From contig JAFRVY010000026.1 in the NCBI GenBank assembly GCA_017438285.1, positions 62,001 to 126,000 on the forward strand: DNA of 64,000 nucleotides. The letters are read 5' to 3'. The notes beneath the pieces were generated by a model. The model was not told where the DNA came from. It searched no databases and saw only the letters and a program-made list of their open reading frames with translations. The translations under genes and the position numbers were made by a program. This document shows positions 18,304 to 27,889 of the stretch, in pieces (the stretch's first letter is position 1; the number at the start of each line of letters is the position of its first letter). The DNA is from Bacillota bacterium (GTDB lineage Bacteria > Bacillota > Clostridia > Peptostreptococcales > Anaerovoracaceae).

Positions 18304-20181
18304 ATGGAAAAGTTTTTGATGGACACATATGACATAATCGTTGTTGGAGCCGGTCACGCTGGATGCGAGGCTGGTCTTGCTGCGTCCAGAATGGGCAAAC
18401 GCACCCTCATGCTGTCCATCAATCTCGAAGCCGTCGCCATGATGCCGTGCAATCCTTCCATCGGAGGAACCGGCAAGGGACACCTCGTCAGAGAGATCGA
18501 CGCCCTCGGCGGGGAGATGGGAACCAATATAGACAAGACGTTTATTCAGAGCCGCATGCTCAACACGGCAAAGGGCCCTGCCGTTCATTCCCTGCGCGCG
18601 CAGGCGGACAAGAACCGCTATCACATCGAGATGAAAAAGGTCCTAGAGGAAGAACCGAACCTCGATCTGAAACAGGGAGAGGTCATCGACATTCTGATCG
18701 AAGACGGCAAGGCACGGGGCGTCGTTATGAAAACAGGTTCTGTTTACAGAGCGGAGGCCGTGATCCTGGCGACCGGCACTTTCCTCGCGGGGAAAATATT
18801 TATCGGCGAGAGCGTGTTCGACAGCGGGCCGAACGGGCTGGCACCTTCCTGCGAGCTGGCGCAAAAGCTCAGAGAATACGGTCTGCCGATGAGAAGGTTC
18901 AAGACGGGAACACCAGCGAGGGCTTTGGCCAGCAGTCTGGATTACGACAAGATGATCCCGCAGGACGGCGACGAGGAGATCGTCCCCTTCTCTTTCATGA
19001 ACGATGATTTGACAAAGGACCAGATCAGATGCTGGCTCACATATACAAATGAAAAAACCCACGAAGTCATCAGGGCAAACTTCCATCGCTCTGCCCTTTT
19101 CGGCGGTCAGATCGAAGGCGTGGGTCCGAGGTACTGCCCTTCTATTGAAGATAAAGTCAATAGATTCGCAGACCGCAAGAGGCACCAGCTCTTTATAGAG
19201 CCGGAGGGTCTCGATACGGAAGAAATGTACATCCAGGGAATGTCATCGAGTCTGCCGGAGGACGTGCAGGAGCAGTTTTACAAAACCATCGAAGGCCTTG
19301 AAAATCTCAAAATCGTAAGGCCTGCGTATGCGATCGAATACGACTGCATCGACCCGCTCGATCTCAAGATGAGCCTTGAAAACAGGACGATCGAGAATCT
19401 TTTCTGCGCCGGGCAGTTCAACGGAAGCTCCGGCTATGAAGAGGCTGCGGCACAGGGCCTGATGGCCGGCATCAATGCAGTCTTTAAACTGGATGGCCGT
19501 GAGCCGTTCGTTCTGGATAGAAGCGAAGCCTACATTGGCGTTCTCATTGACGACCTTGTCACCAAGGGAACCAACGAACCGTACAGAATCATGACGAGCC
19601 GTGCAGAATACCGGCTGATGCTCAGGCAGGACAACGCAGATCTGAGGCTGACCGAGAAAGGCTACGAAGCCGGACTCGTTACACAGCAACGATATGACAG
19701 ACTGCTCGAAAAGAAGAAGGTCGTCGAGGCGGAGACCGAAAGACTCCGCAGGAAGGTAGTCTCCCCTACCCTTGCAAATCCTTTCCTCGAGGCACATGGA
19801 AGCGCTCCGCTCAAGGCAGCGGCACCGCTCATTGAACTTTTGCGGAGACCGGAGATCACATATGATGACGCGGCCGAGATCGACGACGCCCGTCCGGAAA
19901 TGTCACGTCACCAGAAAACCATGATGGAAGTGCAGATCAAATACGAAGGATACATCGAAAAGCAGCGTCATCAGGTCGAGAAGTTCAAGCGACTGGAAAA
20001 CAAGAAACTCGATCCCGACTTAGATTATGAGAACATAGACGGTCTGCGCATCGAAGCCAGGCAAAAGCTTAACCAGTTCAGGCCGCTTTCGGTTGGACAG
20101 GCCTCGAGAATTTCAGGCGTCTCCCCTGCCGACATCAATGTGCTGCTGATTTGGATGGAAAAGATGAGAAGAAATGGATAG
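18304..20181 (+). CDS. mnmG: tRNA uridine-5-carboxymethylaminomethyl modification protein MnmG
   Basis: A 625-residue FAD protein, partner of MnmE. The dinucleotide-binding motif is [44 protein letters not shown] and FKTGTPAR are diagnostic. The C-terminal helical domain ends with [20 protein letters not shown] precedes the ATG, 8 bp after mnmE. The last codons overlap rsmG. Confidence 0.95.
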   Translation: MEKFLMDTYDIIVVGAGHAGCEAGLAASRMGKRTLMLSINLEAVAMMPCNPSIGGTGKGHLVREIDALGGEMGTNIDKTFIQSRMLNTAKGPAVHSLRAQADKNRYHIEMKKVLEEEPNLDLKQGEVIDILIEDGKARGVVMKTGSVYRAEAVILATGTFLAGKIFIGESVFDSGPNGLAPSCELAQKLREYGLPMRRFKTGTPARALASSLDYDKMIPQDGDEEIVPFSFMNDDLTKDQIRCWLTYTNEKTHEVIRANFHRSALFGGQIEGVGPRYCPSIEDKVNRFADRKRHQLFIEPEGLDTEEMYIQGMSSSLPEDVQEQFYKTIEGLENLKIVRPAYAIEYDCIDPLDLKMSLENRTIENLFCAGQFNGSSGYEEAAAQGLMAGINAVFKLDGREPFVLDRSEAYIGVLIDDLVTKGTNEPYRIMTSRAEYRLMLRQDNADLRLTEKGYEAGLVTQQRYDRLLEKKKVVEAETERLRRKVVSPTLANPFLEAHGSAPLKAAAPLIELLRRPEITYDDAAEIDDARPEMSRHQKTMMEVQIKYEGYIEKQRHQVEKFKRLENKKLDPDLDYENIDGLRIEARQKLNQFRPLSVGQASRISGVSPADINVLLIWMEKMRRNG

Positions 20182-20881
20182 AATCAGAACACTACTCGCA
20201 AAACAGAACATAGAAATTGGCGACGGAGCGCTGAAAAAGATGGAGCGTTACATGGAAGAGGTCCTTACCAGAAATGAGGAAATCAACCTGACAGCTATCA
20301 CGGACAGAGATGAATTCATACAGAAACATTTCGCCGATTCCCTGCTCGCAGCAGGCCTTCCGGAAATCGCCAAAGCGTCGCGAATCGTTGATATTGGAAC
20401 GGGTGCAGGCTTTCCGGGCGTACCCCTTGCCATCGTATTTGAGGACAAGGAGTTCGTTCTCGTCGACTCTCTGAACAAACGGGTCAAGATCATTGCAGAG
20501 CTTTGCGAAACGCTCGGCATAGACAATGTCACTGCCGTGCACGGCCGCGCGGAAGATCTGGCGCGCATGGGTGATTTCAGAGAAAATTTTGACGTATGCG
20601 TTTCAAGAGCCGTCGCAAACATGCGCACCCTTTCGGAATACTGCCTGCCGTTTGTCAGGATCGGCGGCAAATTCATCGCTTACAAAGGGGACGACTGCGA
20701 GGAGGAAGTGGCTTCCGCTGCAAAGGCCATTAAGACCGTTGGCGGAGGGGACACCATCATCCTGACGGTGCAGGACGAGGACACGAGTTTTGTGCACAGT
20801 CTCGTATGCGTCAGCAAGACCGGCGAAACACCGGCAGCGTATCCGAGGAAAGCAGGGAAACCTGCTAAGAAACCGCTATGA
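20174..20881 (+). CDS. rsmG: 16S rRNA (guanine-N7) methyltransferase RsmG
   Basis: A 235-residue SAM-dependent methyltransferase acting on 16S rRNA near position 527. The SAM loop is [36 protein letters not shown] precedes it, as usual. The start overlaps mnmG by 8 bp. The C-terminus is short and lysine-rich. It is followed by the parS-containing terminator. Confidence 0.94.
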   Translation: MDRIRTLLAKQNIEIGDGALKKMERYMEEVLTRNEEINLTAITDRDEFIQKHFADSLLAAGLPEIAKASRIVDIGTGAGFPGVPLAIVFEDKEFVLVDSLNKRVKIIAELCETLGIDNVTAVHGRAEDLARMGDFRENFDVCVSRAVANMRTLSEYCLPFVRIGGKFIAYKGDDCEEEVASAAKAIKTVGGGDTIILTVQDEDTSFVHSLVCVSKTGETPAAYPRKAGKPAKKPL

Positions 20882-20908
20882 GAAAATGGAAATATATGGA
20901 AATCATAG

Positions 20909-20943
20909 CCGAGGACGTTTCACGTGAAACATCCTCGGTTTTT
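20909..20943 (+). terminator. rsmG terminator whose stem contains parS
   Basis: CCGAGGA (20909-20915) pairs with TCCTCGG (20932-20938). The inner part of the stem is the palindrome GTTTCACGTGAAAC (20917-20930). A run of six T follows. Only the C/A pair at 20916/20931 is mismatched. It therefore looks like an intrinsic terminator and a ParB site in one. Confidence 0.85.
20917..20930. other. parS: parS site 1
   Basis: GTTTCACGTGAAAC is the 14-bp core of the conserved bacterial parS palindrome, which is bound by ParB to load it on the origin region. It lies about 110 bp before parA. Confidence 0.93.
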
Positions 20944-21040
20944 TGTGTGATTAATTATTAAAAAAACGCACAAAACAGTAGCGAAATAAAAAGCGTTAGT
21001 ATATAATGAAATCTGTTGAAAGGGGGAAGGAGGAATCAAC

Positions 21041-21814
21041 ATGGGAAAAGCAATAGCAATTTTTAATCAGAAGGGCGGCGTAGGAAAGACCACCACCAAC
21101 ATCAATCTCGCGGCCTGCCTGGCGATGAAGGGGAAGAAAATACTGATCCTTGACATCGACCCGCAGGGCAACACCACGAGCGGTGTGGGAATCTCGAAAC
21201 GAGGCCTTGACATCACTACACATGAGATTCTTATAGAGGACAATCATCATCCCGAAGAGGCAGTAATTCCAACGGGTATAGAGAATCTTGACATCATGCC
21301 GGCAAGCGTTCAGCTGGCTGGCGCAGAGGTAGAGCTCATCAATAAAGCCGGGCGTGAAAGGCGTCTCAAGATGGCGATCGATATACTGAAACCGAAATAC
21401 GATTACATCTTCGTTGACTGCCCGCCGTCACTTGGAATATTGACGATAAACGCATTGACAGCGGTTGATTCTGTTCTGATTCCGATCCAGTGCGAATTCT
21501 ACGCGCTGGAAGGAGTAAGCCAGCTCATGAGCACGATAGACATCGTAAAGAAGAACCTGAACCCGTCACTCGAAATAGAAGGCGTCATCCTCAGTATGTT
21601 CGACGGCAGAACGAACCTGTCCATTCAGGTCGTAGAAGAAGCCAAGAAATACTTTAAGGAAAAAGTCTACACTACAGTTATCCCGAGGAACGTAAGACTT
21701 GCTGAAGCGCCAAGCCACGGCGTGCCGGTAATCCATTATGATCCTAGATCTACAGGAGCCAAAGCGTATACGGAATTCGCAGAAGAATTCCTTGAAGCCG
21801 AGGAGGGAAGATAA
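21041..21814 (+). CDS. parA: Chromosome partitioning ATPase ParA/Soj
   Basis: A 257-residue deviant Walker ATPase. The motif is IFNQKGGVGKTTTNINLAACLA, then LDIDPQGNTTSG and DCPPSLGILTINAL. It works with ParB-parS in origin segregation and in Bacillota also acts on DnaA. A TATAAT (21002-21007) and a GGGGGAAGGAGG ribosome-binding stretch precede it. The stop overlaps the parB start (TAATG). Confidence 0.95.
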   Translation: MGKAIAIFNQKGGVGKTTTNINLAACLAMKGKKILILDIDPQGNTTSGVGISKRGLDITTHEILIEDNHHPEEAVIPTGIENLDIMPASVQLAGAEVELINKAGRERRLKMAIDILKPKYDYIFVDCPPSLGILTINALTAVDSVLIPIQCEFYALEGVSQLMSTIDIVKKNLNPSLEIEGVILSMFDGRTNLSIQVVEEAKKYFKEKVYTTVIPRNVRLAEAPSHGVPVIHYDPRSTGAKAYTEFAEEFLEAEEGR

Positions 21815-22755
21815 TGGCAGCACAAAAGAAGACCAGAGGCCTGGGAAAGGGCCTGGAAGCCTTGTTTGGCGATGCAGAAGTAACGCCGATTCCGTCAGGG
21901 GGAGGCACAAAGAAGAAAACAACGGGAGCAACAGGCAGAGAAGATACGACAGAAGAGAAGGTGACTCCGGCGCAAGGCGGAGTCATTTACGTTGATATCA
22001 ACGATATCAAGCCGAACGCATCCCAGCCGAGAAAGCAATTTGATGAAGACAAGCTGCAGGAACTGGCAGATTCCATAGAAAGACATGGGCTGATTCAGCC
22101 GATCGTTCTGCGAAAAGCAGGAAAAGGTTTTGAAATCGTTGCCGGCGAGAGAAGATGGAGAGCAGCCAGGATCATCGGGCTGAAGGAAATCCCTGCAATC
22201 GTCAAGGAACTCACTGACGAAGAAAACATGCTGCTGGCAATCATTGAGAATATGCAGCGAGAGGATCTGAATCCTATAGAAGAGGCCTAGGGCATCAAGC
22301 AGATGATCGACACCTACGGACTGACGCAGGAGCAGGTTTCCCTGAGCGTTGGCAAGAGCAGACCTTATATCACCAACAGTCTCAGGCTGCTGAAGCTGCC
22401 AGAACTTGTACAGCAGCTGACCGCAGAAGGCAAGATCTCCATGGGACACGCCAGAGCACTGGCTGCTATCAAGGACGTAGACAAGCAGATAGAACTTGCT
22501 GAAAGGACTGCGAAAGAAGGGCTTTCGGTAAGACAGATAGAAGTGCTGGCGCAGGAGACCAAGAAACCGGAAAAGAAACCGGCTAGGAAAAAGAGAAAGA
22601 GCGCAGACGAAAAGAGAGTGGAAGAAGACCTGAAGAACGCGCTCGGAACGAAGGTAAATATCAAGCGCACCGGTAAGAGGGGAAAGATAGAGATCGAGTT
22701 CTACAGCAAGGAAGAGCTCGAAAGACTCATAGAACTGCTCAAAAGTTTCACGTGA
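21814..22755 (+). pseudogene. parB: ParB/Spo0J interrupted by an in-frame TAG
   Basis: The 313-codon frame is intact apart from TAG at 22288-22290. Part 1 (158 aa) has the ParB CTPase motifs VDINDIKPNASQPRKQFD, GERRWRAARI and ENMQREDLNPIEEA. Part 2 resumes in the same frame with GIKQMIDTYGLTQEQ and the helix-turn-helix SLSVGKSRPYITNSLRLLKLP, then the C-terminal dimer domain. One C-to-T change from CAG would explain it. Separate restart at the ATG at 22303 has no clear ribosome-binding site. Options are a real mutation, suppression, or a sequencing error. Confidence 0.85.
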
Positions 22756-22758
22756 AAC
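22745..22758. other. parS: parS site 2, overlapping the parB stop codon
   Basis: A second exact GTTTCACGTGAAAC. The last residues of parB (Ser-Phe-Thr and TGA) are encoded within it, so the centromere site is partly coding. Two parS copies thus flank parAB about 1.8 kb apart. Confidence 0.93.
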
Positions 22759-22817
22759 ATACAGGGGTAATTGGAAAAATTTGTAAATATTGATAGTTAA
22801 CATATAAGGAGAAAAAA

Positions 22818-24011
22818 ATGGAGAGAAATGTAGGAACAGTATCCAGAGGAATTCGCGGACCGATCATCCGCGAAGGCGACAACATCGCCGACATCGTCGT
22901 TGAGAGCGTGCTCCGCGCCGCTTCGACAGACGGTTTTGAGATCCGCGACCGCGACATCGTATGCGTTACGGAGTCAGTCGTTGCAAGGTCACAGGGCAAT
23001 TATGCCAGCGTTGACGCCATTGCCGAAGACGTAAGAGCCAAGACCGGCGGAGAAACAGTTGGCGTCATTCAGCCGATCCTTTCGAGAAACAGATTTGCGA
23101 TCTGTCTCAAGGGCATGGCCAGAGGCGCGAAGAAGATCGTCCTCCAGCTGCTCTATCCGAGCGACGAGGTCGGAAACGCACTGATCACGATGGACCAGGT
23201 AGACGAAGCGGGCATCAATCCGTACAGCGATGTACTTACACTTGAGAAGTACAGAGAACTTTTCGGTGAGAACAAGCATCAGTTCACCGGTGTCGATTAT
23301 GTTCAGTATTACAGCGACATCATCACGGGAGAAGGCGCAGAGGTTGAAGTTATTTTCGCCAACCACCCGGAAGAGATCCTGAATTACACAAAGAACGTCA
23401 TCACCTGTGATATCCACACAAGAGAAAGAAGCAAGAGAATCCTGAAAGAGAAGGGCGCAGAAGTCGTTCTCGGTATGGACGACATCCTCAATGCATCAGT
23501 CAACGGCAGCGGGTTCAATTCCAAGTTTGGACTTCTTGGTTCCAACAAGGCGACCGAAGATTCGATCAAGCTGTTCCCGGACGACTGCCAGTATGTTGTC
23601 GATGACATCCAGAAGCAGATCAAAGAGAAGACGGGCAAGCATATCGAAGCCATGATTTACGGCGACGGCGCTTTCAAGGATCCTGTCGGCAAGATCTGGG
23701 AACTGGCAGATCCGCAGGTAGGCGTTGCATATACTGCAGGTCTTGAGGGAACTCCGAACGAGCTGAAGCTCAAGTACCTGGCGGACAATGATTTCGCAGA
23801 CCTCAGCGGTGACGCACTTAAGGAAGCGATCCAGGAGAGGATCAAGGAAAAGGACGGAAGTCTCGTCGGCAAGATGGAATCCGAGGGAACCACGCCGCGT
23901 CAGCTGACCGACCTTATCGGATCCCTTTGCGACCTGACCAGCGGCTCAGGAGACAAGGGAACGCCGATCATCCACATCCAGGGTTACTTCGACAACTACA
24001 CCAGCGAATAA
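22818..24011 (+). CDS. CofE-like (coenzyme F420-0:L-glutamate ligase family) protein
   Basis: A 397-residue protein starting behind AAGGAG. Its N-terminal half resembles CofE: RGPIIREGDNIADIVVESV, RDRDIVCVTESVVARSQGNYA, IQPILSRNRFAICLKGMARGAKK. In methanogens and actinobacteria CofE adds glutamate to F420-0. No other F420 genes are in this window, and many Clostridia carry such a homologue without making F420. The second half has TPRQLTDLIGSLCDLTSGSGDKGTP, which I cannot place. Treat the substrate as unknown. It is followed by a strong terminator. Confidence 0.7.
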   Translation: MERNVGTVSRGIRGPIIREGDNIADIVVESVLRAASTDGFEIRDRDIVCVTESVVARSQGNYASVDAIAEDVRAKTGGETVGVIQPILSRNRFAICLKGMARGAKKIVLQLLYPSDEVGNALITMDQVDEAGINPYSDVLTLEKYRELFGENKHQFTGVDYVQYYSDIITGEGAEVEVIFANHPEEILNYTKNVITCDIHTRERSKRILKEKGAEVVLGMDDILNASVNGSGFNSKFGLLGSNKATEDSIKLFPDDCQYVVDDIQKQIKEKTGKHIEAMIYGDGAFKDPVGKIWELADPQVGVAYTAGLEGTPNELKLKYLADNDFADLSGDALKEAIQERIKEKDGSLVGKMESEGTTPRQLTDLIGSLCDLTSGSGDKGTPIIHIQGYFDNYTSE

Positions 24012-24045
24012 GAGCAACTGAAAAAAGCGGCAAATACAGCCATCC

Positions 24046-24077
24046 GGCCCGGCCCCAAAGGGGACCGGGCCTTTTAA
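24046..24077 (+). terminator. Terminator after the CofE-like gene
   Basis: GGCCCGGCCCC and GGGGACCGGGCC form a GC-rich stem around an AAA loop, followed by TTTT. It separates the origin-proximal genes from the hut operon. Confidence 0.9.
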
Positions 24078-24240
24078 TTGAACCTTTATCCATTTAAAGC
24101 ATTAGCCCTTTAACTTGCTGACAAATTTTGCCAAAAGTATAGTCTAAAACCCCCGCCATGAGTATAATAATAGGTACGATAACAATGCTACTGACACAAT
24201 AAGTAAGAAAGTAGACATCAGTATAAAAGGAGACGAAGTT

Positions 24241-25782
24241 ATGACTATTAGAATCGATGGACACAACCTGACCGTAGAGGACATCATCAAGGTATGCAGA
24301 TACGGCGAAAAGGTTGAGCTAACAGAAGGCGCAAAGATCGACATCAAGAGAGCGAGAGATTACGTTGAAGGCAAGCTCGAACAGGACGCAGTCATTTACG
24401 GACTGACAACAGGCTTCGGCAGATTTGCCAGTGTCAAGATCTCTCAGGAGGAGACGGCCCAGCTGCAGAAGAATCTGATCATGAGCCACACCTGCGCCAT
24501 GGGTGATCCTTATCCAAAGCACTATGTCAGAGCAGCGATGCTTCTCAGATGCAACGCGCTGGCAAGCGGTTATTCAGGAATCAGACTCTCAACAGTGCAG
24601 GCATTGATCGACATGCTGAATGCTGATATCGTTCCAATCGTTCCGGAAAAGGGTTCGGTCGGATCATCCGGAGACCTGGCGCCGCTTTCATGCATCGCCC
24701 TGGGACTGATCGGCATGGGCAAAGTTGAATACAAAGGCAAAGTTGTTGACGCTCCGGAAGCTTTTGCGGCAGAGGGACTGCAGCCGGTAGAGCTGGCAGC
24801 CAAAGAAGGTCTGGCGCTGAACAACGGTACACAGATGATGACCGCTGTCGGCGTAAACGTTCTGTGGGATGCAATGCAGCTCCTGAAGACAGCAGACATC
24901 GCAGCAGCAATGACCGGCGAGGCACTCCACGCCATCCGCAAAGCCTACGACATCAAGATCCACGCGATCAGAGGACAGGAAGGACAGATGACGGAAGCGG
25001 CCAACATGAGAGACCTGCTGGACGGATCGGACAACGCCAAGTGGCTCCACGCTACGAAGGTCCAGGATCCGTACTCACAGAGATGTATGCCGCAGATCCA
25101 CGGTGCTTCAAGAGACGCCATCGGTTATGTATATGAAAAGGTTTCAAGAGAGATCAACGCAGTTACAGATAACCCATTGGTATTCGCCGTCAGCGACGAA
25201 GTTATTTCCGGCGGAAACTTCCACGGACAGCCAATGGCTCTGGCCTTTGATTTCCTGAAGATCGCGATCTCCGAACTGGCCAACGTTTCTGAGAGAAGAA
25301 TCGAGAGATTGGTCAACTCGCAGCTTTCCGAAGGTCTTCCGGCATTCCTGGTCAAGAACGGCGGACTGAACTCCGGTTACATGATCGCGCAGTATGCGGC
25401 AGCATCCATGGTTTCAGAGAACAAGGTTTACGACCATCCTGCATGCGTCGACTCAATTCCGACTTCCGCAAACCAGGAAGACCACGTATCCATGGGAACG
25501 ACTTCAGCCAGAACGGCAGCGCTGGTACTCGACAATGCGCAGAAGGTCATCGGCATCGAGCTTTCCGCAGCAGCTCAGGCAATCTGGCTCAGACAGGAGC
25601 AGGGAGAACACGGTATCGACAACCTGGCGCCTGCAACGAGAGCGGCATATGACTTCATCCGAACCTTCTCGGATCCAATCGAAGAGGATATCATCATGCA
25701 GCCTGAACTGGCCAAGTTCGACGAAGTAGTAAAGAACTGCTCCATCAACGACGCGGTCGAAAAGATCATCAGACTCAGATAG
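24241..25782 (+). CDS. hutH: Histidine ammonia-lyase
   Basis: A 513-residue enzyme that deaminates L-histidine to urocanate, the first step of the hut pathway. Family residues are present: IYGLTTGFGRFA (catalytic Tyr), MSHTCAMGDP, ALNNGTQMM, QDPYSQRCMPQIHG and NQEDHVSMG. The tripeptide that cyclises to the MIO electrophile is Ser-Ser-Gly (GSVGSSGDLAPLSC) where nearly all relatives have Ala-Ser-Gly. The residue after PLS is Cys where His is common. AAGGAG precedes the ATG. A TATAAT at 24163 is a possible -10. Confidence 0.93.
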   Translation: MTIRIDGHNLTVEDIIKVCRYGEKVELTEGAKIDIKRARDYVEGKLEQDAVIYGLTTGFGRFASVKISQEETAQLQKNLIMSHTCAMGDPYPKHYVRAAMLLRCNALASGYSGIRLSTVQALIDMLNADIVPIVPEKGSVGSSGDLAPLSCIALGLIGMGKVEYKGKVVDAPEAFAAEGLQPVELAAKEGLALNNGTQMMTAVGVNVLWDAMQLLKTADIAAAMTGEALHAIRKAYDIKIHAIRGQEGQMTEAANMRDLLDGSDNAKWLHATKVQDPYSQRCMPQIHGASRDAIGYVYEKVSREINAVTDNPLVFAVSDEVISGGNFHGQPMALAFDFLKIAISELANVSERRIERLVNSQLSEGLPAFLVKNGGLNSGYMIAQYAAASMVSENKVYDHPACVDSIPTSANQEDHVSMGTTSARTAALVLDNAQKVIGIELSAAAQAIWLRQEQGEHGIDNLAPATRAAYDFIRTFSDPIEEDIIMQPELAKFDEVVKNCSINDAVEKIIRLR

Positions 25783-25863
25783 GATCAGATTCAGATAAAA
25801 TGGCCCGCCGGCAGAGGCGGCACGCATACAACTAACGGACGTTTTCAATAAAGGAGAAAGAAT

Positions 25864-27888
25864 ATGTTAGAGAACAAGGCAATCGCAAATGCGATGACGA
25901 TCAAACTGGACAACGAATATCCTGACTATCCTGAATTCCAGGAAGGCATCAGGAGAGCTCCGGACAGAGGCTTCAGACTTTCGAAGGCACAGGCCAAGAT
26001 CGCGTTGAAGAACGCCCTCAGATACGTACCGGAAGAGCTTCACGAAAAGCTGGCGCCGGAGTTCATGGAAGAGCTCACGACTCTCGGTCGTGTTTACGCT
26101 TACAGATACAGACCGGAAGGCAGAATCTACGGTAAGCCGATCGACGAGTACAAAGGCAACTGCCTGGCAGGCAAGGCGTTCCAGGTCATGATCGACAACA
26201 ACCTGGACTTTGAGGTTGCTCTTTATCCATACGAACTGGTCACTTACGGCGAAACAGGTTCTGTTTGCCAGAACTGGCTCCAATACAGACTCATCAAGAA
26301 GTATCTGGAAGAGATGACAGACGAGCAGACGCTGGTCGTAGAATCCGGACATCCGCTCGGACTGTTCCCGTCAAAGCCGGAAGCACCGAGAGTCATCATC
26401 ACCAACTCCATCATGATCGGCATGTACGACAACCTGGAAGACTGGGAAGTCGCAGAGGAAATGGGCGTAGCTAACTACGGACAGATGACAGCAGGCGGCT
26501 GGATGTACATCGGACCGCAGGGAATCGTTCACGGAACATTCAACACGATCCTCAACGCAGGACGTAAGGAACTGGGCGTTCCTGAAGACGGCGACCTGAC
26601 AGGTCACACCTTCGTATCCTCAGGTCTTGGCGGCATGAGCGGCGCTCAGCCAAAGGCTGCAAACATCGCAAACGCTGTCGGTATCTTCGCGGAAGTCGAC
26701 AAGTCCAGAATCGAAACGAGACACGATCAGGGCTGGGTAGATATGGTCCTCGACGATCTCGACGAAGTCTTCAAGGTAGCAACAGAGAAGCTGGCTGCCA
26801 AGGAAAGCGTTTCCATCGCTTACCACGGCAACATCGTAGATCTGCTGGAAGCGGCAGTCGAAAGAGATTTCCACATCGACCTGCTTTCAGACCAGACTTC
26901 ATGCCACAACGTATATGACGGCGGATACTGTCCGGTCGGATACACCTTCGAGGAGAGAACAGAAATGCTCCACGAAGACAGAGACAAGTTCTGCAAGGAA
27001 GTCGACAAGACTTTGCACAGACATTACGCAGCGATCAAGACGCTGACCGAGAGAGGAACCTACTTCTTCGACTACGGCAACTCCTTCATGAAGGCCATGT
27101 ATGACGCCGGCGTCAAGGAACTGTCAAAGAACGGCGTAGATGACAAAGACGGATTCATCTGGCCGTCCTACGTAGAAGACATCATGGGACCTGTACTCTT
27201 CGACTACGGCTATGGACCTTTCAGATGGGTATGCCTGTCCGGCAAGCCGGAAGATTTGAGAGCAACTGACCAGGCGGCAATGGACGTTATCGATCCGAAC
27301 AGACGCGGTCAGGACAGAGACAACTGGATCTGGATCAGAGACGCTGAGAAGAATAAGCTGGTCGTCGGAACACAGGCGAGAATCCTCTACCAGGATGCAG
27401 AGGGAAGAAGAGACATCGGCCTCGCATTCAACAAGCTGGTCAGAGAAGGCAAGATCGGTCCTGTCATGATGGGCAGAGACCACCACGACGTTTCCGGAAC
27501 AGACTCACCGTTCAGAGAGACTTCAAACATCAAGGACGGCTCCAACGTTATGGCTGACATGGCAGTACAGTGCTATGCAGGAAACGCGGCAAGAGGCATG
27601 AGCCTTTGCGCACTCCACAACGGCGGCGGCGTAGGAATCGGCAAGGCCATCAACGGCGGATTCGGGCTTCTGCTTGACGGAAGCGAGAGAGTCGACAAGA
27701 TTTTGCACTCGGCAATGATGTGGGACGTTATGGGCGGCGTCGCCAGAAGAAACTGGGCGAGAAACGAACATGCAGTTGAAACATCCATCGAGTACAACGC
27801 AAACTACGCAGGCAAGGGACACATTACGATCCCTTATATCGCCGGCGATGATCTGGTAGACGAAGTAGTAGAAAAATACGTGAAATAA
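25864..27888 (+). CDS. hutU: Urocanate hydratase
   Basis: A 674-residue NAD-dependent enzyme converting urocanate to imidazolonepropionate. QTGSVCQNWLQYRLIKKYLEEMTDEQTLVVESGHPLGLFPS, GGWMYIGPQGIVHGT and NVYDGGYCPVGYTFEER are characteristic. It belongs to the longer form found in anaerobic Bacillota and relatives, about 100 residues longer than the Pseudomonas enzyme. It lies 81 bp after hutH, with AAAGGAG, and its stop is 1 bp from hutI. Confidence 0.94.
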   Translation: MLENKAIANAMTIKLDNEYPDYPEFQEGIRRAPDRGFRLSKAQAKIALKNALRYVPEELHEKLAPEFMEELTTLGRVYAYRYRPEGRIYGKPIDEYKGNCLAGKAFQVMIDNNLDFEVALYPYELVTYGETGSVCQNWLQYRLIKKYLEEMTDEQTLVVESGHPLGLFPSKPEAPRVIITNSIMIGMYDNLEDWEVAEEMGVANYGQMTAGGWMYIGPQGIVHGTFNTILNAGRKELGVPEDGDLTGHTFVSSGLGGMSGAQPKAANIANAVGIFAEVDKSRIETRHDQGWVDMVLDDLDEVFKVATEKLAAKESVSIAYHGNIVDLLEAAVERDFHIDLLSDQTSCHNVYDGGYCPVGYTFEERTEMLHEDRDKFCKEVDKTLHRHYAAIKTLTERGTYFFDYGNSFMKAMYDAGVKELSKNGVDDKDGFIWPSYVEDIMGPVLFDYGYGPFRWVCLSGKPEDLRATDQAAMDVIDPNRRGQDRDNWIWIRDAEKNKLVVGTQARILYQDAEGRRDIGLAFNKLVREGKIGPVMMGRDHHDVSGTDSPFRETSNIKDGSNVMADMAVQCYAGNAARGMSLCALHNGGGVGIGKAINGGFGLLLDGSERVDKILHSAMMWDVMGGVARRNWARNEHAVETSIEYNANYAGKGHITIPYIAGDDLVDEVVEKYVK

Positions 27889-27889
27889 A

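Noticed and set aside
22288..22290. TAG in parB as a sign of codon reassignment or pyrrolysine
   Set aside because: rpmH, mnmE, mnmG, hutH, ftcD and the GntR gene all stop at TAG at their normal C-termini, and nothing resembling pyl genes is in the window.
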